NCBI GenBank assembly: GCA_019775845.1
Contig: JADQAV010000002.1
Span: forward strand, 2,728,001 to 2,792,000
DNA: 64,000 bases
From: Myrmaecium sp. VS I D KN 1
Taxonomy: Eukaryota; Ascomycota; Dothideomycetes; Valsariales; Valsariaceae
Reading direction: 5' to 3'
Part shown: positions 40,841 to 53,309 of the stretch, in pieces
Position numbering within the stretch: position 1 is the stretch's first letter
Layout of the letters: every line of letters begins with the position of its first letter
The notes under the pieces: model-generated
What the model saw: only the letters and a program-made list of their open reading frames with translations
Database searches by the model: none
Told to the model about the DNA's origin: nothing
Made by a program: the position numbers and the translations under genes

Positions 40841-43537
40841 CTATACATGATTCGACATCGCCATCGTCCAATCCAGGGCGCTGCTGCCGCCTGCGCGGAG
40901 CCCTCCCGTGGTGGCGCCGGCCGAGACAGCAGCGTGAGGATGAACGAGGGCAGCCGGTCGAGCGGCCCAGCCTGGATTCCCCCCGTGCATGGGAAGGGAG
41001 GGGTGGGTTGAGTACGGGTTAGATTCGGCGGGGAGGTGGTGGTGGTAGTGCTTTCCTTGCCACGTCGTCGCATTCGAGGCCGACGAGCGCTGGTGAGGGG
41101 TCAGAACGCTCCCAGTAGGGGGCTGGGGAGGGACGCGCTGCTGCTGCTGCTGCTGCTGCTGCTGATACGGTGGCGTGGAGCGGGTCGTAGTGAGGTCGCC
41201 GCCGGCCATGTCCCAGGACAAGGGCGAGAAGGACTCGGGCACGAAGGATTGGAGGCCCGGGTCCTCGAGGAGCAGCATCCCGGTGTTTCCCATGACGGTG
41301 TCTTGGGGCATCATGTCCGACAGGTTCGATGGGGTTGGGGAGTGCGAAAGGGGTAGCGTTGTGGGAGTCGTTGGTATTGTCACAGCGACGCCTTGCATTC
41401 GATCTGGGTGATGGCCATGGCGGGCTTCTCCTCCAGGTTGACGGGGATGGCGGCCCTCCTCTTCCCGTTGTCGCAGTAGATTCAGGCCCCAGCTGATGCG
41501 GTCCACGGCCAAAGAGGCGAGCTTATGGACGCCGTTTCGATCCAGCTCAACGAAGATCGCATAGGCCTGCTTAACGCGGGGGACATGTTGAGAATTGGAT
41601 GTCTCCAGCGCGTCCAGAAGCAGGATCATGCTGGCATTGAAGGCTTGCTGGCCCATGGTCCAGCAGATGAGCGCAGCGGGGACGCGGCGGTAGAAGAAGA
41701 GGAACGCGCTCAAAAGCGATAGGGATGATGATATCACCACGGTACGACCGCGGGGAGACTGGTGTTCGCTAGGGCTTGCGCCTTGCGGTGATGCGCCCCT
41801 TGAGCTGCTCGCTGGAGGGATATGCTTTGCTGTGCCCGGCGGTGTCATGGTAGCGTTCCTTTGGCGGGGCTGGAGTTGTGATGAAGATTTCCGTTGACGA
41901 TTGAGAAGAACGAGGTAGTTGTGCGCTTTGCCATGGAATACTACGTGGGTCAGTTAAGGAAGTCCGCCTTTCACAGAGGCATCCATACCAGCTGCTAACG
42001 CATCTAATGGCCAATCCGGGATCTCCTTATCATTCTCAAGCCAAGATTCATCGAAACGGAGTATCTCAGGCATGGTATCCCAGAGAGCCGTCACCCGGTC
42101 TGTGAACTCGTCTATCTTAGCGTCTGTGAGCCGGTCGCTGCTCAGAATCTGCCGTGCGAGGACAGTGAACTGATTCACGTATTCAGTAAGGCGCAGGACC
42201 GCAGGATTCGTCGTTAGAGGCTCAGGGGGAGGACAGTCGCCAATTCCACTGATCCCAATCGGCCTCCCTAAGGTCATAGAATATTGCTGATCCATATGCA
42301 ACATCCACCACCACAGAGCTTGACGAACTGCGCATTCTTTCAGCGGAGGAGCCGGATCAAGGAACTTGGGATTTCGATGAAGGCCGATCGAATGCGCTAA
42401 GCGGATCGTAGTTCCAAACAACACCCAGGCGTCAAGGAATCGACCGCTGTTGGTGAGATAAGGGCCGATCATGATCAACGTCTGTATGCCCAGCAGCGTC
42501 GGCCGGTTCATGAAGGAGGCCAAACGTAAGGCTTGCATGGCTGCGGCAACTGTCAAAGGATTAGTCACCGCCGAAGGCTTGTTCTGCTGCACAGTCAGTA
42601 CATACTGTAGACGTCTCCCTTGAGCGCCTCTGCATTCACGGGTCCTTTCACCCACTTCCCGCCACACTTGTCGAACACGCCATGCTGTACGCCTTGAGCA
42701 AGCGTAGCGAACAGCAAGGCAAGCATGTCCGGGTACATCTGCGCGTTCTCTTCAGCATCAGCAAGGAACCGAGCAATCTCTTTACGAGTGATCTCTTCGG
42801 GGGTATGCGGGAAGGAGCAACTCTGGGCGCGGTACTGGAAAGCTTCGAGGTTCTCGTAGAGCTCGTCGACGGGAGGGAGGCATTTTAGCAGCGCTGGAAT
42901 GCCTTCTGGGTAAGCCGGCCACATGGTCGCGAATGGGTATGCCGGTGCGTTGTGAGGCGCATAGATGTCTGCACCCCGCGGCATACTGTGGCTCAAAGAC
43001 TGAGGCTCTATGTGAAGGCTTGCGAACTACAAGCAAGTCAGCGGGCTCTTCCATCTTCCTATTTCGGAAGTGATACATGCATCATTGATGATACTCGCAA
43101 GTCCTGGGCTTCCAAAGTACAGATTGTCGGAAGCATCCTGTCCTTTGAACCTCTTCTGTTTGAATTGCGGCTGTCTCTCCGATATCTCTTCGTCGTCGGT
43201 TGCAGAAGATGAGGCCTTGCCCGCCCGTAAACGCTCCTTGAGGCGCAGGTTCTCCGCTCTCAGCTTTCTCAGCTCGTAGGACTGTTGGATCGGTTCATAG
43301 TCTTCGCCTTCGGACACCACGAAGTGGCAATCTTTCGGTTGACCGCGGGCACAACACGCAGAACACGGCTTCGTACGGTCACACTTCAGGTTGTCGGGAT
43401 CAGTTCACACACGCTCCCTATCAGCATCGCAGACCAAGATTAGAACACACTTTGACTTTTCGCTCACGGCATTTGGTGCAGGACAGAAGTTGGCGGGACT
43501 GTTGCTGCAGTTTCGTAGGTCTTTTTCCGGTGCTCAT
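40841..43537 (-). CDS. Zn(II)2Cys6 transcription factor with polyglutamine C-terminus (5 exons, one GC-AG intron)
   Basis: Exons 43537-43451, 43383-43081, 43026-42606, 42549-41989 and 41940-40841 join in frame to 823 aa. Cys20-Cys48 form the binuclear cluster (CTKCRERKVKC, then CSAC and a final Cys after eight residues), followed by a coiled coil (ELRKLRAENLRLKERLR). The fungal-specific regulatory domain spans about 130-560, with FGSPGLASIIND/FASLHI, LLKCLPPVDELYENLEAF, IAAAMQALRLASFM and the LGRPIGI region. The C-terminus is disordered and has nine Gln in a row. Intron 2 (43080-43027) begins GC rather than GT; the protein frame and conserved sequence on both sides fit only this junction. Nuclear regulator, targets unknown. 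About 2.1 kb of non-coding sequence lies upstream. Confidence 0.88.
41141..41164 (+). repeat. CTG/CAG microsatellite encoding polyglutamine
   Basis: Eight or nine CTG units on the plus strand, read as CAG on the minus strand within the transcription factor gene, encode its poly-Gln stretch. Pure trinucleotide tracts like this usually vary in length between strains. Confidence 0.9.
43027..43080 (-). other. GC-AG intron
   Basis: 54 bases starting GCATGT and ending CTTGTAG, with GCTGAC as a branch site. Removing it in phase 0 joins ASIIND to FASLHIEPQSLSHSM, the continuous sequence seen in related regulators. The nearby GT donors give a stop or the wrong frame. Confidence 0.75.
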
Positions 43538-45640
43538 TTCCGCGCGCGTGATGTCCTCTCAGACGGTTTTATCGAGGTGATATGGGCTTGTAGGCTCAAA
43601 AGCAGACATGTACTGAGTAACAGATCTGGTTAAGAAGTTATGACTTCCTGTTGAAGTCCTATTCGAGCCTTATAATAGGTACACTGAGATGGTGAGACAG
43701 GAAGAAGTCAAAGAAGTCGATGACGACGATCGAGATGTTGGAGCGACTATCAGATCTTATAGAATGCCTCCGTTGAAGCATGACGCAGTGATTTGAAGAT
43801 GTGGGGGTGGGCGCTGGTTCGGAAAACGTTGATATATCCCCTTCTGGGCACGTCTCGCGTATGACATACTTCATTTATCTTGCCCCAATATCCCAGTGAG
43901 GAAGTGGATTGACCAGGAGCAGTCCAAGCAAGCGAGTTGATGGAAGAAGGAAGCGGTCATGACAAAGGAAGGCAACCCCGGCTCTAGATGCTCCTGCGGA
44001 CTGAACGGCCTATCTCGATCGGGTCCGGGTCAGCGCCGCCTATCCCGGGGGCGTCATGCTCGTCATGCCAAATCCATGTATGCGGAGAATTCCATCCTGG
44101 CGGTATATTGGCGGCTTTCCCGGCAGGCACGTTGGCGCGGCGGGCGGGCAGCAGAGTGGTAATGCAGCGAGGCCGTCGAGGTGGGATGGCAGCGTCGCCG
44201 TGCCGTATCCTCCCAGGAACATTAGGCAATAGTCGGCGACCTGCACCCGTTCCATGCAGGTTGCAGGCCCTCGCGGCTGCAGGAGCCAGCCGCCAGGTGC
44301 ACGCGGGGGCTGGCGTTTTGCGTAACCCAGGTAGGGCCGGGGGCCCTGCTCTGAGAGAGCTGTGAGAGAGAGCAGCAATGCCTTTGGCCGAGGTTCGAGG
44401 GCCCGATGGAGAGGCGTTGAGAGGGTGTTGACCTGGACATCCAGGCAGGTAGGTGCATGCCATACCAATGGGAACCATTCCGCAGGTCGATTTGTCGCCC
44501 AGACTGGCGGGCTGTCCGATCAAATTCGGGTTCACCTTGGCTGCCGGCGGCGGCGGACCCGATCGATCATTGCTTTTTTGGCAACCTCCTCCCCCTTCCC
44601 ATCGGTCCTGCGCGAGAGGTACACATATCGGTCTGCTGCACCCGCGCGTCGACGCCATCCTGTGCAGCTTCGGCGCATTGCCGCATCCCCGAGTCCTATC
44701 AGCGCCCTCCGTTCTGCCTTGCCTATAAACAGGCGGCGACCCGTGCCTTTTCATTTTCTGTGAGCGATCCACTATCGTGGGCCCCGAGCAACGCGACGGA
44801 GCTTCTCCTGCACGTCGCACCAGATCTATGCAGGCCATTCCCACGAGTCCTGGTGGATACGGCAGGAGGCGGCGGGTCCCTCGACCATGGCTTGGGGAAA
44901 CCTGCCTCGAATCTCCGCCTATCGGCCAATCAACCTCACCACGGCATCAACGTCTTTCAGCTTCTTCAGGTCGTGTTACCTCAACGGGGACCTGAAGTCC
45001 AGAGCAGCCCTGGCCGAATGGATATGTAAGATGCTTCGAAAACGTGTCCGCATCTGGCACTATTCCCCATTCAGGTGGCACGCGGGTTAGGGACTTTTCT
45101 GTGCTCAAAGTCCGGACTCGAAACCGGTATATCTATGAAGCTGACATCCCCGTCGATCAGTAAGAAAAGCCAACTACATCCGGAGATCTTGAGTCTGAGT
45201 CGTTGCAACATCATTTTTGCTCGATCATAGCTCGACCAAGCCCCCTGATCTTGGCTGCTATCTTAGTGCGTTAGTTTCACACCCGCCCCGGTGGAGTTCT
45301 AGAGAGAGAACGACGAAGACGAATGGAGACTGGGACCGTTCTGGTGCATAGACGGCCTACATAATGCTGTAGTAGTACTTCCCTCGATGGCCAGGGGTTG
45401 ATACTTGCAGTCGGATCTCCCCGCTGTGTACATGCATACTGTATGTGGTGAAGGGAGACCAGATCTTGAAGAAAGTCGCGAAGGGAATAGCAAATATGAC
45501 ATCCGGAAATTAAAAGCATAAGGCGTGCGGAACATCCAGTCATGGATCAACATATTTTCGTTATGGTTATCTATTTATACAAGTCATCAGCGGCGTATCT
45601 TACAGCAGTAGGTAGCTCCCCCAGTGCTACCAGGGGTATT
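43538..45640. other. 2.1-kb promoter region of the Zn2Cys6 gene
   Basis: Between the 3' end of the RNB nuclease gene and the start of the regulator, both on the minus strand. 44.0-45.0 kb is GC-rich and has long chance frames in several phases (one of 286 codons on the minus strand) whose products look random. A CCAAT box occurs at about 44929. A CTATAAACA at about 44724 has no recognisable transcript after it. Confidence 0.5.
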
Positions 45641-48600
45641 TTACAGAAGGGACCGCCTTTCGATAAGTTTGACAGGTTCATATATCAAAAGCCGGTGAAA
45701 CACGTTCAGTTCCGTCGGTCGCACCTCCCATATGTCGCCGAGTTCGATCTTCAAGTCTGAGGAAGGCGGCGGCCGTTTCACCATGCTCTCGACCGAATAC
45801 TCAAGATTGATGACTCTGAAAAAGCTCATGTCCGGCGGATCCTGGACAACAAGCACCCTCTGCAGCTCCGAAATTGGTGCCTCGTTGAAGTAATGAGCGC
45901 GGAAGAAGAGTTGCGCATGCCAATGCTTCAGCGAGTTAGTCTTGACCTTCGCGATCAACCGTTCCCGCGGAGTAATCCAGAGCATTCTCTTCTTCAGCTC
46001 GTCTGCGCTGAACGCCAGATAACGTGTCTTCTGGCTACCGATCAGACTTTGTTTCGTCGTTGCCTCTTCACGGAGCGCAGACTCGAGCTGCCAATGGTTC
46101 ATCATGTCACCAAATCGACGCAACGGACTGGTGACTTTGGCGTACGCAGGAAGTCCAAGGAACTTGTGCGGGGTTGGAACAGTAGTTGATATCGTGCTTC
46201 CTCGATAGCCCAGATATTTGAGCCCTACATGCAGCGCCGGCACACCATTTTCGTCGCAGTTTTCCTTGTATTCGGTGTTCAAGAAATGTTCAAGGGCCGT
46301 GTCGCTCAGGGTTTGAATACTACCGCGGAAGTTAAGCGGAACATTCCGCTCAACCGCCCAACCAGCTCCAACTTCTGCAGCGAGCAGCATCATCTCACGG
46401 ACGAGATATGACTGTGACGCCGAGATATCAAACCACGATTTGTACCGCATTGTCTCCAGGCGAATGACCGGATCACCCTCGAAAATTCGGCCACGGTGAC
46501 GTGAAGGTTCCTCAAATATCGGACGGAGACCAGGAGACCTTGCATTCTCGTACACTGAGAACACGGGCTCGGACTTTTCCAAGGCTAATCCGCCTTTCAT
46601 TTCTCTGTACTTGAAACGCGCATTGGCGAGCTCATGCAGCTGCGTCAGATCCTTCTTCTGCTGGGGAGAGAAGGTCTCGGTGAGGAATGGGCGTCGGAAC
46701 ACATCATACTCTGGGACGTCACCGCCCACTGTAATCTCGACCTTTCGCTCCGCCAACGCCTCAGAAGTACCTGTACGTAGTACATCTTCAAGAGCTTCAT
46801 ACGTCAATGATGTTACCTTGCGGATGAAGCCCGGTCGAATCTTCTTGTCCAAAATCTTTCCGGTCTGATCTAACCTTGCGCTGAACGTCAGGCACGGCTT
46901 GTTCTTCCGCAGACTGAAATATTTCTGGGTAGCCCAACGAGGTAACATTGGGTGCGATCTCTGAGGAGTGTAAAGCGTCTCCGTCATATGTGCCGCGAGC
47001 CTACTCAATGTATGGGTTTTGTTGAAGAAAGCCGTCGGATTTGCGACGTGCACATGGACCCAAACCTCTCGGTCGTTGCCTGGTATCCTCTCGATAGAGA
47101 TTCCATCATCGATTTCTTCTGCAGATGCGGCATCAATGCAGAATACCTCCAAATCTCCCCAGTCGTGGCGCAGGTCTTCCATGGTGTCGACGAACTTCAC
47201 TTTTCGCTCGGCAGCTTCGCTGTGCACTTCCCGGGCCAGTTGCTCAACTTGCTTCGAGAATTTTGCTGTCGGGAGCAACAAATGTTCATCGAATGCTGAA
47301 CGATCTAAGAAGGGAGAGACAACACCAAGTTCCTGCAGAAACATAAAGCCACTGTCTCTGGCGTATGCCCCTACTTCGTCGTAGAGGCCCGTCTCTCTGA
47401 TTACCAGTGATCCAATAGTCTGAAGATGCGGCTCCATAGAAAACCGGTTCACTATAGCCCAGTCTTCCAAGAATCGAATAATCGTCTGGTCTGTCTCAGA
47501 GAACGGTTCCGATTCAACGATACGAAGAGCCGGTGAGTCCCGGGTGATGGGATACTTGACGTTACTCGGTGAGACTGTGAAGCTTGCCGTGGGAGTTCTG
47601 TTACGTCTGCTACGGGCGACAACTCTACGAGCTTTCTCTAAAAATGAACGAACATGTTCGACCCCGGCAGGACGCGGGATAGAGTCCTCGCTCTGTGCAG
47701 TCGCCTTTTGCGCAAGCCAATCTTGGTACTCCCGGACCCAAGTCCTTACTTTCTGGATCCTGTCTACCTCCTTTGAAGGCCGGATTTGGAACACGCCTGT
47801 AACTCGGTAGCTGCGGAAATCCCAGGTGACGCCAAGCCGGTTGTGTAAGAGTGCCTTACGAACAGCGAAAAGTGTAGTTGCTGGAAGAGGAACTGGATTT
47901 TTATGATTGCCGAGGAGGAGATGAGCAATCTGTTCAAGAGTGAGCATCCGGGTGTTCTCTTCATGACAGAGAGTTTTATATGCATTGTCAAGAGTATGCG
48001 CGTTCTTGCGGTACGCGGCTTCGGCCTCGCGGAAGAAGCGAAGCAACTTTTTCACCACGGGGCGCGAGATGTCGCGGGGAATGCTTGTATCGAACTGCTG
48101 TGCCTTTTCCAATTCCTCCTCGGTTATATCGGTCTGGGGTAGGAACGGAAGCAAGGGCTCCAGCATTTTCGGATCGATAAATCCAGGTACAGTGAATTGC
48201 GCGGACCTGGTCTTCAAGTGGATCCATTTGCCGTGCATCGTAAGGAACTGGTTCTGCGACGGAAGCTGGCGTACGAACACTCCAAGAACGGGTTCTGCAT
48301 GTGTGCCACCGCCCAGTTCGACCAGATCACCAGGCTTAAGGAAGGATGCATCCCGATTCCCATCCTCCTCGTTTGACTCCAATTCGGTCAGTTCGTCCTC
48401 AGAAGAAGACGGTTGTCTGAACCGTGCCTCCTCTAACTTCACGAGGTTGTTCATGCTTTGCACGCTCTCCAAGCTTGAGGGACGATTTGCAAAGATAGGG
48501 TGGTCATCGGCGTTTGGCATTCCAAACTCTGCTTGCCACTTCTTCAACTTTTCTCTTATTACGCTGGGGGAATCTCCCGCAGAGTTGAACTCCGGTCTCT

Positions 48601-49146
48601 CCGGAGATATTGATGTAGACGATTCTGTTGTATGGACCTGAGGTGATGACATTAGCACGCCTTTTTCAAAGAGGTCGGCTGTCTAGTACTAACAGATCTG
48701 GAAGTGTGAAGGGTGCGACGGCTGTAGACGAATTTGGTGCCATGACTGTTGTAAGGCCTAAACTCAGTTGAAGGGGTATATACGAGCCTTCCGGCAGATC
48801 TGGAGTTGGTGCGAGGTGAGATTCCGGAAGAGGCATTTGTCCCGTGCGCGATCCGTCTGGGGCTGCCTGACAAGCGTCTCCTTTGTATGCGCCGTGAATC
48901 TAGGTTCCCGTCGCTATCGCCAGGCCGGGTAGCTTCTTGGAGTTCACAGTCGATTGCTGACGTCCGCACCGTATCGCGCGGTACTCCGTTGCCGTTACCC
49001 AAAGAGATCTCGTTTGTAGCATCGTACAGAAGCTGCAGTGGCAAACGAGGCAGAGATGCGATTCGAGCGCGTTGGTGCCAGAGGCAGCTCCAGCATACGT
49101 TCGAGGCTCTGCTGACATGCGGCCGTATATTCGATCGGGGAGGCAT
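45641..49146 (-). CDS. Mitochondrial RNB-domain exoribonuclease, CYT-4/Dss1 type (2 exons)
   Basis: Exons 49146-48694 and 48637-45641 join through a 56-base intron (GTTAGT...CTCAG) to 1149 aa, close to Neurospora CYT-4 (about 1,117 aa). The N-terminus (MPPRSNIRPHVSRASNVCWS and following) is Arg/Ser-rich with few acidic residues, as in a mitochondrial presequence. An acidic linker, an SH3-like region (KPGDLVELGGG) and helical domains precede the RNB domain, whose metal-binding Asp residues appear in IDAASAEEIDDGIS (about residue 660) and whose later motifs include YAKVTSPLRRFGDMMNH. These enzymes degrade RNA 3'-5'; in yeast Dss1 works with the Suv3 helicase as the mitochondrial degradosome. 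It shares a 456-base divergent promoter with cnxG. Confidence 0.9.
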
Positions 49147-49602
49147 TTTCAGCCGCGTGAGAAGGCCGCCACAAAGCGATTCGAGGTGAGGTTGAATAAT
49201 GTGAGGAATGCGGTGATATATCGATTATCGCGCCGCAAAATATCTCGAATGCCAAGCATAAATGCATGGATTATCTGGACCCTGTCGGAGGCAATCCGCA
49301 ACTCGGGCCCTTGGCCCCACCGGCATCGCCTTCTATAAATTTGCGACCTCACCTCTGTCCCTTCTTGCTACTCCGTCGCCTTCAGTAGGTAAGTTCTGGA
49401 CCGCTTTCCTTTTTCATCTTCCCCACACACATCTCGCATGATGCTTTTCGAAAATAGCATGTATTATCCGATGCGGCTTATCGCCGTACTGGTGAAAACA
49501 AACAATTCGTTCTGATCCTTCTTCAACCTTCCTCTACGACCTGTTGGTTCTCATCGGCTCCGCTTGCAGTCTCTAATGTTGTACATCAGGATAGCCCGCA
49601 CG
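49147..49602. promoter_or_regulatory. Bidirectional promoter between the RNB nuclease and cnxG genes
   Basis: 456 bases between divergent starts. CTATAAATT at about 49334-49342 on the plus strand can serve cnxG. GTAAGT at about 49390 and CTTGCAG at 49564-49570 could bound a 5'-leader intron of about 180 bases in cnxG. Confidence 0.4.
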
Positions 49603-49881
49603 ATGGCGTCATCGGACGACACTCCGGGGGAGTTCACGCTTCTGTACTTCGCAGCCGCCTCGTCCTTCACGGGACGGACTGCGGATCGTTTCGCCGCTCC
49701 TGTTCCTCTCGGAGACCTGTTCAGCGTAGTGGACGCGAAATATCCTGGTATCAGAGAAAAGGTCTTGGCCACTTGCGCTGTTACCATGAACCTTGAATAC
49801 GTCGACCTCGAGGAGGATGCGGCCAAGATCATTCGAGCTGGGGATGAGGTTGCTATCATACCCCCTGTAAGCTCTGGTTGA
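49603..49881 (+). CDS. cnxG: Molybdopterin synthase sulfur-carrier (small) subunit
   Basis: A 92-aa beta-grasp protein of the MoaD/MOCS2A family. LLYFAAASSFTG at the start, the LGDLF helix, CAVTMNLEYVD and the C-terminal GDEVAIIPPVSSG match the family in order and length. The C-terminal glycine is adenylated and converted to a thiocarboxylate, which the large subunit uses to add the dithiolene sulfurs of molybdenum cofactor; cytosolic. I start at ATG 49603 because the family begins only a few residues before the first strand; an upstream in-frame extension is not conserved-looking. The protein ends SSG rather than the usual GG. A GTAAGC sequence overlaps the PV codons and could be a splice donor, but no acceptor I can find restores a GG end. 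Confidence 0.85.
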   Translation: MASSDDTPGEFTLLYFAAASSFTGRTADRFAAPVPLGDLFSVVDAKYPGIREKVLATCAVTMNLEYVDLEEDAAKIIRAGDEVAIIPPVSSG

Positions 49882-50411
49882 TATCCAGACGGAATTCGAT
49901 GTGCTTGTTGCCTTTGGCGGGATCCAGTGGCTCATTCTTCTTTCCTCTTCAAGGCCCTGGCACGGTGGCTTCACGACTTTTTTTTACCTGCCCGTCACTA
50001 GTAATATTGATCTCTAGCTTTCTGTTCAATCATACATAGATACCCTATAAATGATCCGCTAAAGACAACCACGCAGGACAATAAGGTCACTGGAGTGTAA
50101 ATGGACATGAGAAGAATTAGGATGAAATGGAACGAATCCTGATAGCAAAGCCATTAGTTCCGCCAGGCTGTGAACTAAGGTTTCCGGTACATAATAGCCC
50201 AATCGAGAAACATTGTAGAGGTATCGCCGCTTGAACCCAGCCCAGACGGAACGCCATTGGATCGTGCATGTTAACAGCTAAAACATCGATCCGGTCATGC
50301 TCCTGTGCGCCAGAACTCCGTAGGCTTTTAGCCCTATCTTACAACGGTACATGATCATGCCGACATGCCGATATCATGTCTATACAACTGCGATCGCTCT
50401 CCATCATATTC
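49882..50411. other. Intergenic region between convergent genes
   Basis: 3' flanks of cnxG (plus) and of the Zn2Cys6 gene (minus). No gene seen. Confidence 0.5.
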
Positions 50412-53309
50412 TTAATACGAGCCAGCCACGCTCTGCGTGTATACGTTCGGATCCATGAGAAGCGGATCATACATGAGCAGCGATGACATGTCTCCGCCCA
50501 TGCCGAAACTGCTGTAATCGAGGTCGACGGAGAAATCATACATGAACACGTTGCTGCCATCCATCCCTGGTTGCATCGGCGCTGAGTTGGGGATATTGCT
50601 ATTTTCGTACCATGAGTTAGGTGTTGGCATCTGGTTGGGCTGCTGCACCTGTGGCTGCGACTGCTGATTGCCACTGCTGCCCATAGCGACTTCTGAAAGT
50701 AAATGCAGAGGAGTCTGATTGACCGGATTGGCATTACCCGTTTGTCGGCTTGCCAGGTCATTTGAGCCGCTGTCTCTGTGGATGCTGTTAGGCGTATGTT
50801 CCTCATGGTCATTGCCACCCTCGTTTCCTTTTCCAGCACCACCACAAATTTGGTCTGGTTTGAGGCCGCCTTCTTTGATCTGGTTGAACTTCGTCCGTAA
50901 ACGCTGAGTTACGTAAAAGAACTTGGCGTGGGGGCTTGACGAGTCGCGATACATGATGCTTTGAAACATATTGATAATGCGATCGAGGTACGAGTCGATG
51001 TGCAGTTTATCCTTAGAGAAAAGCTCTCCAAGCTCGCCAGGACTTGTTATGGTGACCCACATTTTGATCAGACAAACCAACGCATAGATCGATCGGACGC
51101 CTGGGATCATTAGTCTAGAGCCTTGAGGTGGCAATACAAGGAAGGGTACACCGACAGAATATAACGGGGAGCATCAGGATTGTGTCTAACGGTGCTTCGA
51201 TGATTGTGTCAAGGATACCATGAGTAGCAAGCAAACATTGCTCTAGCGCTGAGACGTGAGCCGGTCCAGCAATTTTGTTCTTCTGGCCGTCCACTTTGGT
51301 AAATGCTTCCGGTCCGAATGGAACATGAAAGTCAGCCCGCGTGCTGTTGTTATAATGGAGTGCAATCTCATGTATGTAAAGATTCACCACGTTCTCCGTG
51401 ATTCGCGTTGCGGCTAGTTCAATCGTTAGTATATACGCCAAACATAGTTGCACCAAACAGCAGTCATTACTTACTGTCGGAATTTTGGCTTCGGCGGTTC
51501 GTCAGCGTCCGCAGGTCATTTTCGAAGATGCTCAGAGCATAAGTAATCTTAGGGTCAGATATGGCAATGTCCACAGTCGGGTCGTCCATGAAGAAGTCAG
51601 AGGCAATCCTTTCGCAAAGATGAGCAAGCCTCATATGTTGGCACAGCACGCGATCCGAAGGCAAAGCGTCGGGAGAATTCTCAAGCTCTCGCAAACTCTC
51701 CTCCATATATCCGTTCCAGCGAAGGAGTATCGGACGACGAAGGACCATGGTAATGCTGGATTGAACATTAGCTTAAGCATATACGAAGGGTACAGTGATT
51801 AGGTGTCACCTTATGCAGAGATAATAGCAGACCAAGAATGTGCGACGAGCCTCGATGCTGTTAGCATCGGGTAGGTTACGCCTAAAGGGCCCGATTCCCA
51901 TTTTCAGGACATTCGAGCTTGCGCGCTTGCCCAAACCTAGGTCTAATGATATAAGGAGGGCATTGTTCGCAATAAGATAGAAATTATGCTGCTCGAAGTT
52001 GGCCGGAGGCCGATACCTACATGGAAAAGTCAGTCAGTCTCTTTCATATCCAAGCGTCTGGGCATTGACGTACCAAAGAACGCCCAGCTGGAGGGCCTGA
52101 ACGACTTCGAGACTCTTCTCTACATTCCGAACCAGCACATCGGCAAATATGTCTTTGAGGATCTTGGACAGACCTTGCTGGACGTCAGGCGGAACAACCG
52201 AGCCGGAAGCACCAAAGGAAGAGCCTGTGAGGATCGCAAGGAAAAGAAGGGGCTTCTTTTCTCTCATTTCATCAGCTGTTGTTCCCGGGGGAACAGGTAC
52301 AGCGGGAAATGCAGGACAGATCTCGTTGACATAGCGGTTGAAGATCCGTTCCGCGGATTTTCGATCCATTAGCGCATCGATCTGCTGGTTGATGAATGCC
52401 CGGTCAACTGCGCTCTTGCTCGAAGACCGTCCGCCAAAAGCACCGGGTCCCGGCGGTGCATCATGGTCTATGGGGGGCAGCCCATGCGAGTCCTATCGAG
52501 TCTCACTGATCAATCCTGCTCGATAGCCATATACCTGACAGTACTGACCATTGAATGCCCGGTCTCAAAGCGTCGCCTTTTAATCTCGGGGTCCTCGCTA
52601 TTCTGCGCAGCCAACTGGGCAAATAACCCATCGATCTTCTTTTCCAATTCTGCAACCTTGGTATCCGCCTTTCTCTGGCGTTTCCGCGTGGGTGGGGTAG
52701 TTATACTATGTAGCGGCGATCAGCGATATGTCCTCTTGACGCTTTTGATGATTCATCACGGACCATTGCCGTTTCGCGTTTTTGCATCTTTCGCATGGTA
52801 GGTCGAGTCTAGTGGGGTCTTGGACGCATTTCACCTACAGTCGTCAGTGAACAATGCAGCACACAGCCAGGGCACTCTTACCTTCAAATGCCGACATGAG
52901 TCGCAAGACCGAGTCCGTTTGCTATCTGCTCCGGGGGAGGCAGCAGCGCTGGAGAAGTTAGCATAATCCAGCGACCTTGATGGCCGTTTGCGCCATGTAA
53001 CAAATGTAATCGAAGCAGCGTCGGCGCATACCCGCTAGACTCGGTGCTACGGGGTCCATCGATCGGCCCATCGTTACTGTCGTTCTCCGCTGGCGGTGCG
53101 CCAGAGTGAGGCTCGCCTTGATGACCAAGTGCCGGGTCAATCGCGGGGTGTCCGCGCTCCGCGTACGAGGTGGAGTAATAGGACGGAGAGAGTGCGGTCG
53201 CAGGTCGGGACGGATTAAGAGCCGCGGCGGAGAAGGACGGGTGCTTCGGTTCTTCTGAACTCACGAGGTAATCGGACTGTTGCAGGCGGGGATCGATTGG
53301 GCCAGCCAT
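50412..53309 (-). CDS. Zn(II)2Cys6 transcription factor (9 exons)
   Basis: Exons 53309-53032, 52948-52882, 52834-52764, 52705-52549, 52492-52074, 52016-51810, 51755-51475, 51413-51156 and 51100-50412 all join in frame to 808 aa. The N-terminal 100 residues are disordered (Pro/Ser/Tyr). Cys108-Cys139 form the cluster, with a longer third spacing (CDSCRHLKVKC, eleven residues to CERC, last Cys in KRQC). It is spread over four exons and the last Cys codon is split by an intron. KRQRKADTKVAELEKKI is a basic linker and coiled coil. The all-helical regulatory domain follows (for example SITMVLRRP, ATRITENVVNLYIHEIALHYN and VRSIYALVCLIKMW), then a Gln/Asn/Met-rich tail ending VAGSY. Nuclear regulator with unknown targets. 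Both neighbours are housekeeping genes, which gives no hint. Confidence 0.88.

Noticed and set aside
43984-44844. 286-codon minus-strand ORF in a GC-rich region
   Set aside because: The product has random-looking composition, overlaps long frames in other phases and has no motif; GC content alone explains it.
44719-44960. TATA-like CTATAAACA followed by a possible snRNA
   Set aside because: The following sequence shows no U1, U4, U5, U6, RNase P or SRP signature and no Sm site.
49430-49520. C/D-box snoRNA in the possible cnxG leader intron
   Set aside because: ATGATGC and CTGA are present, but the C box deviates from consensus and there is no closing stem.
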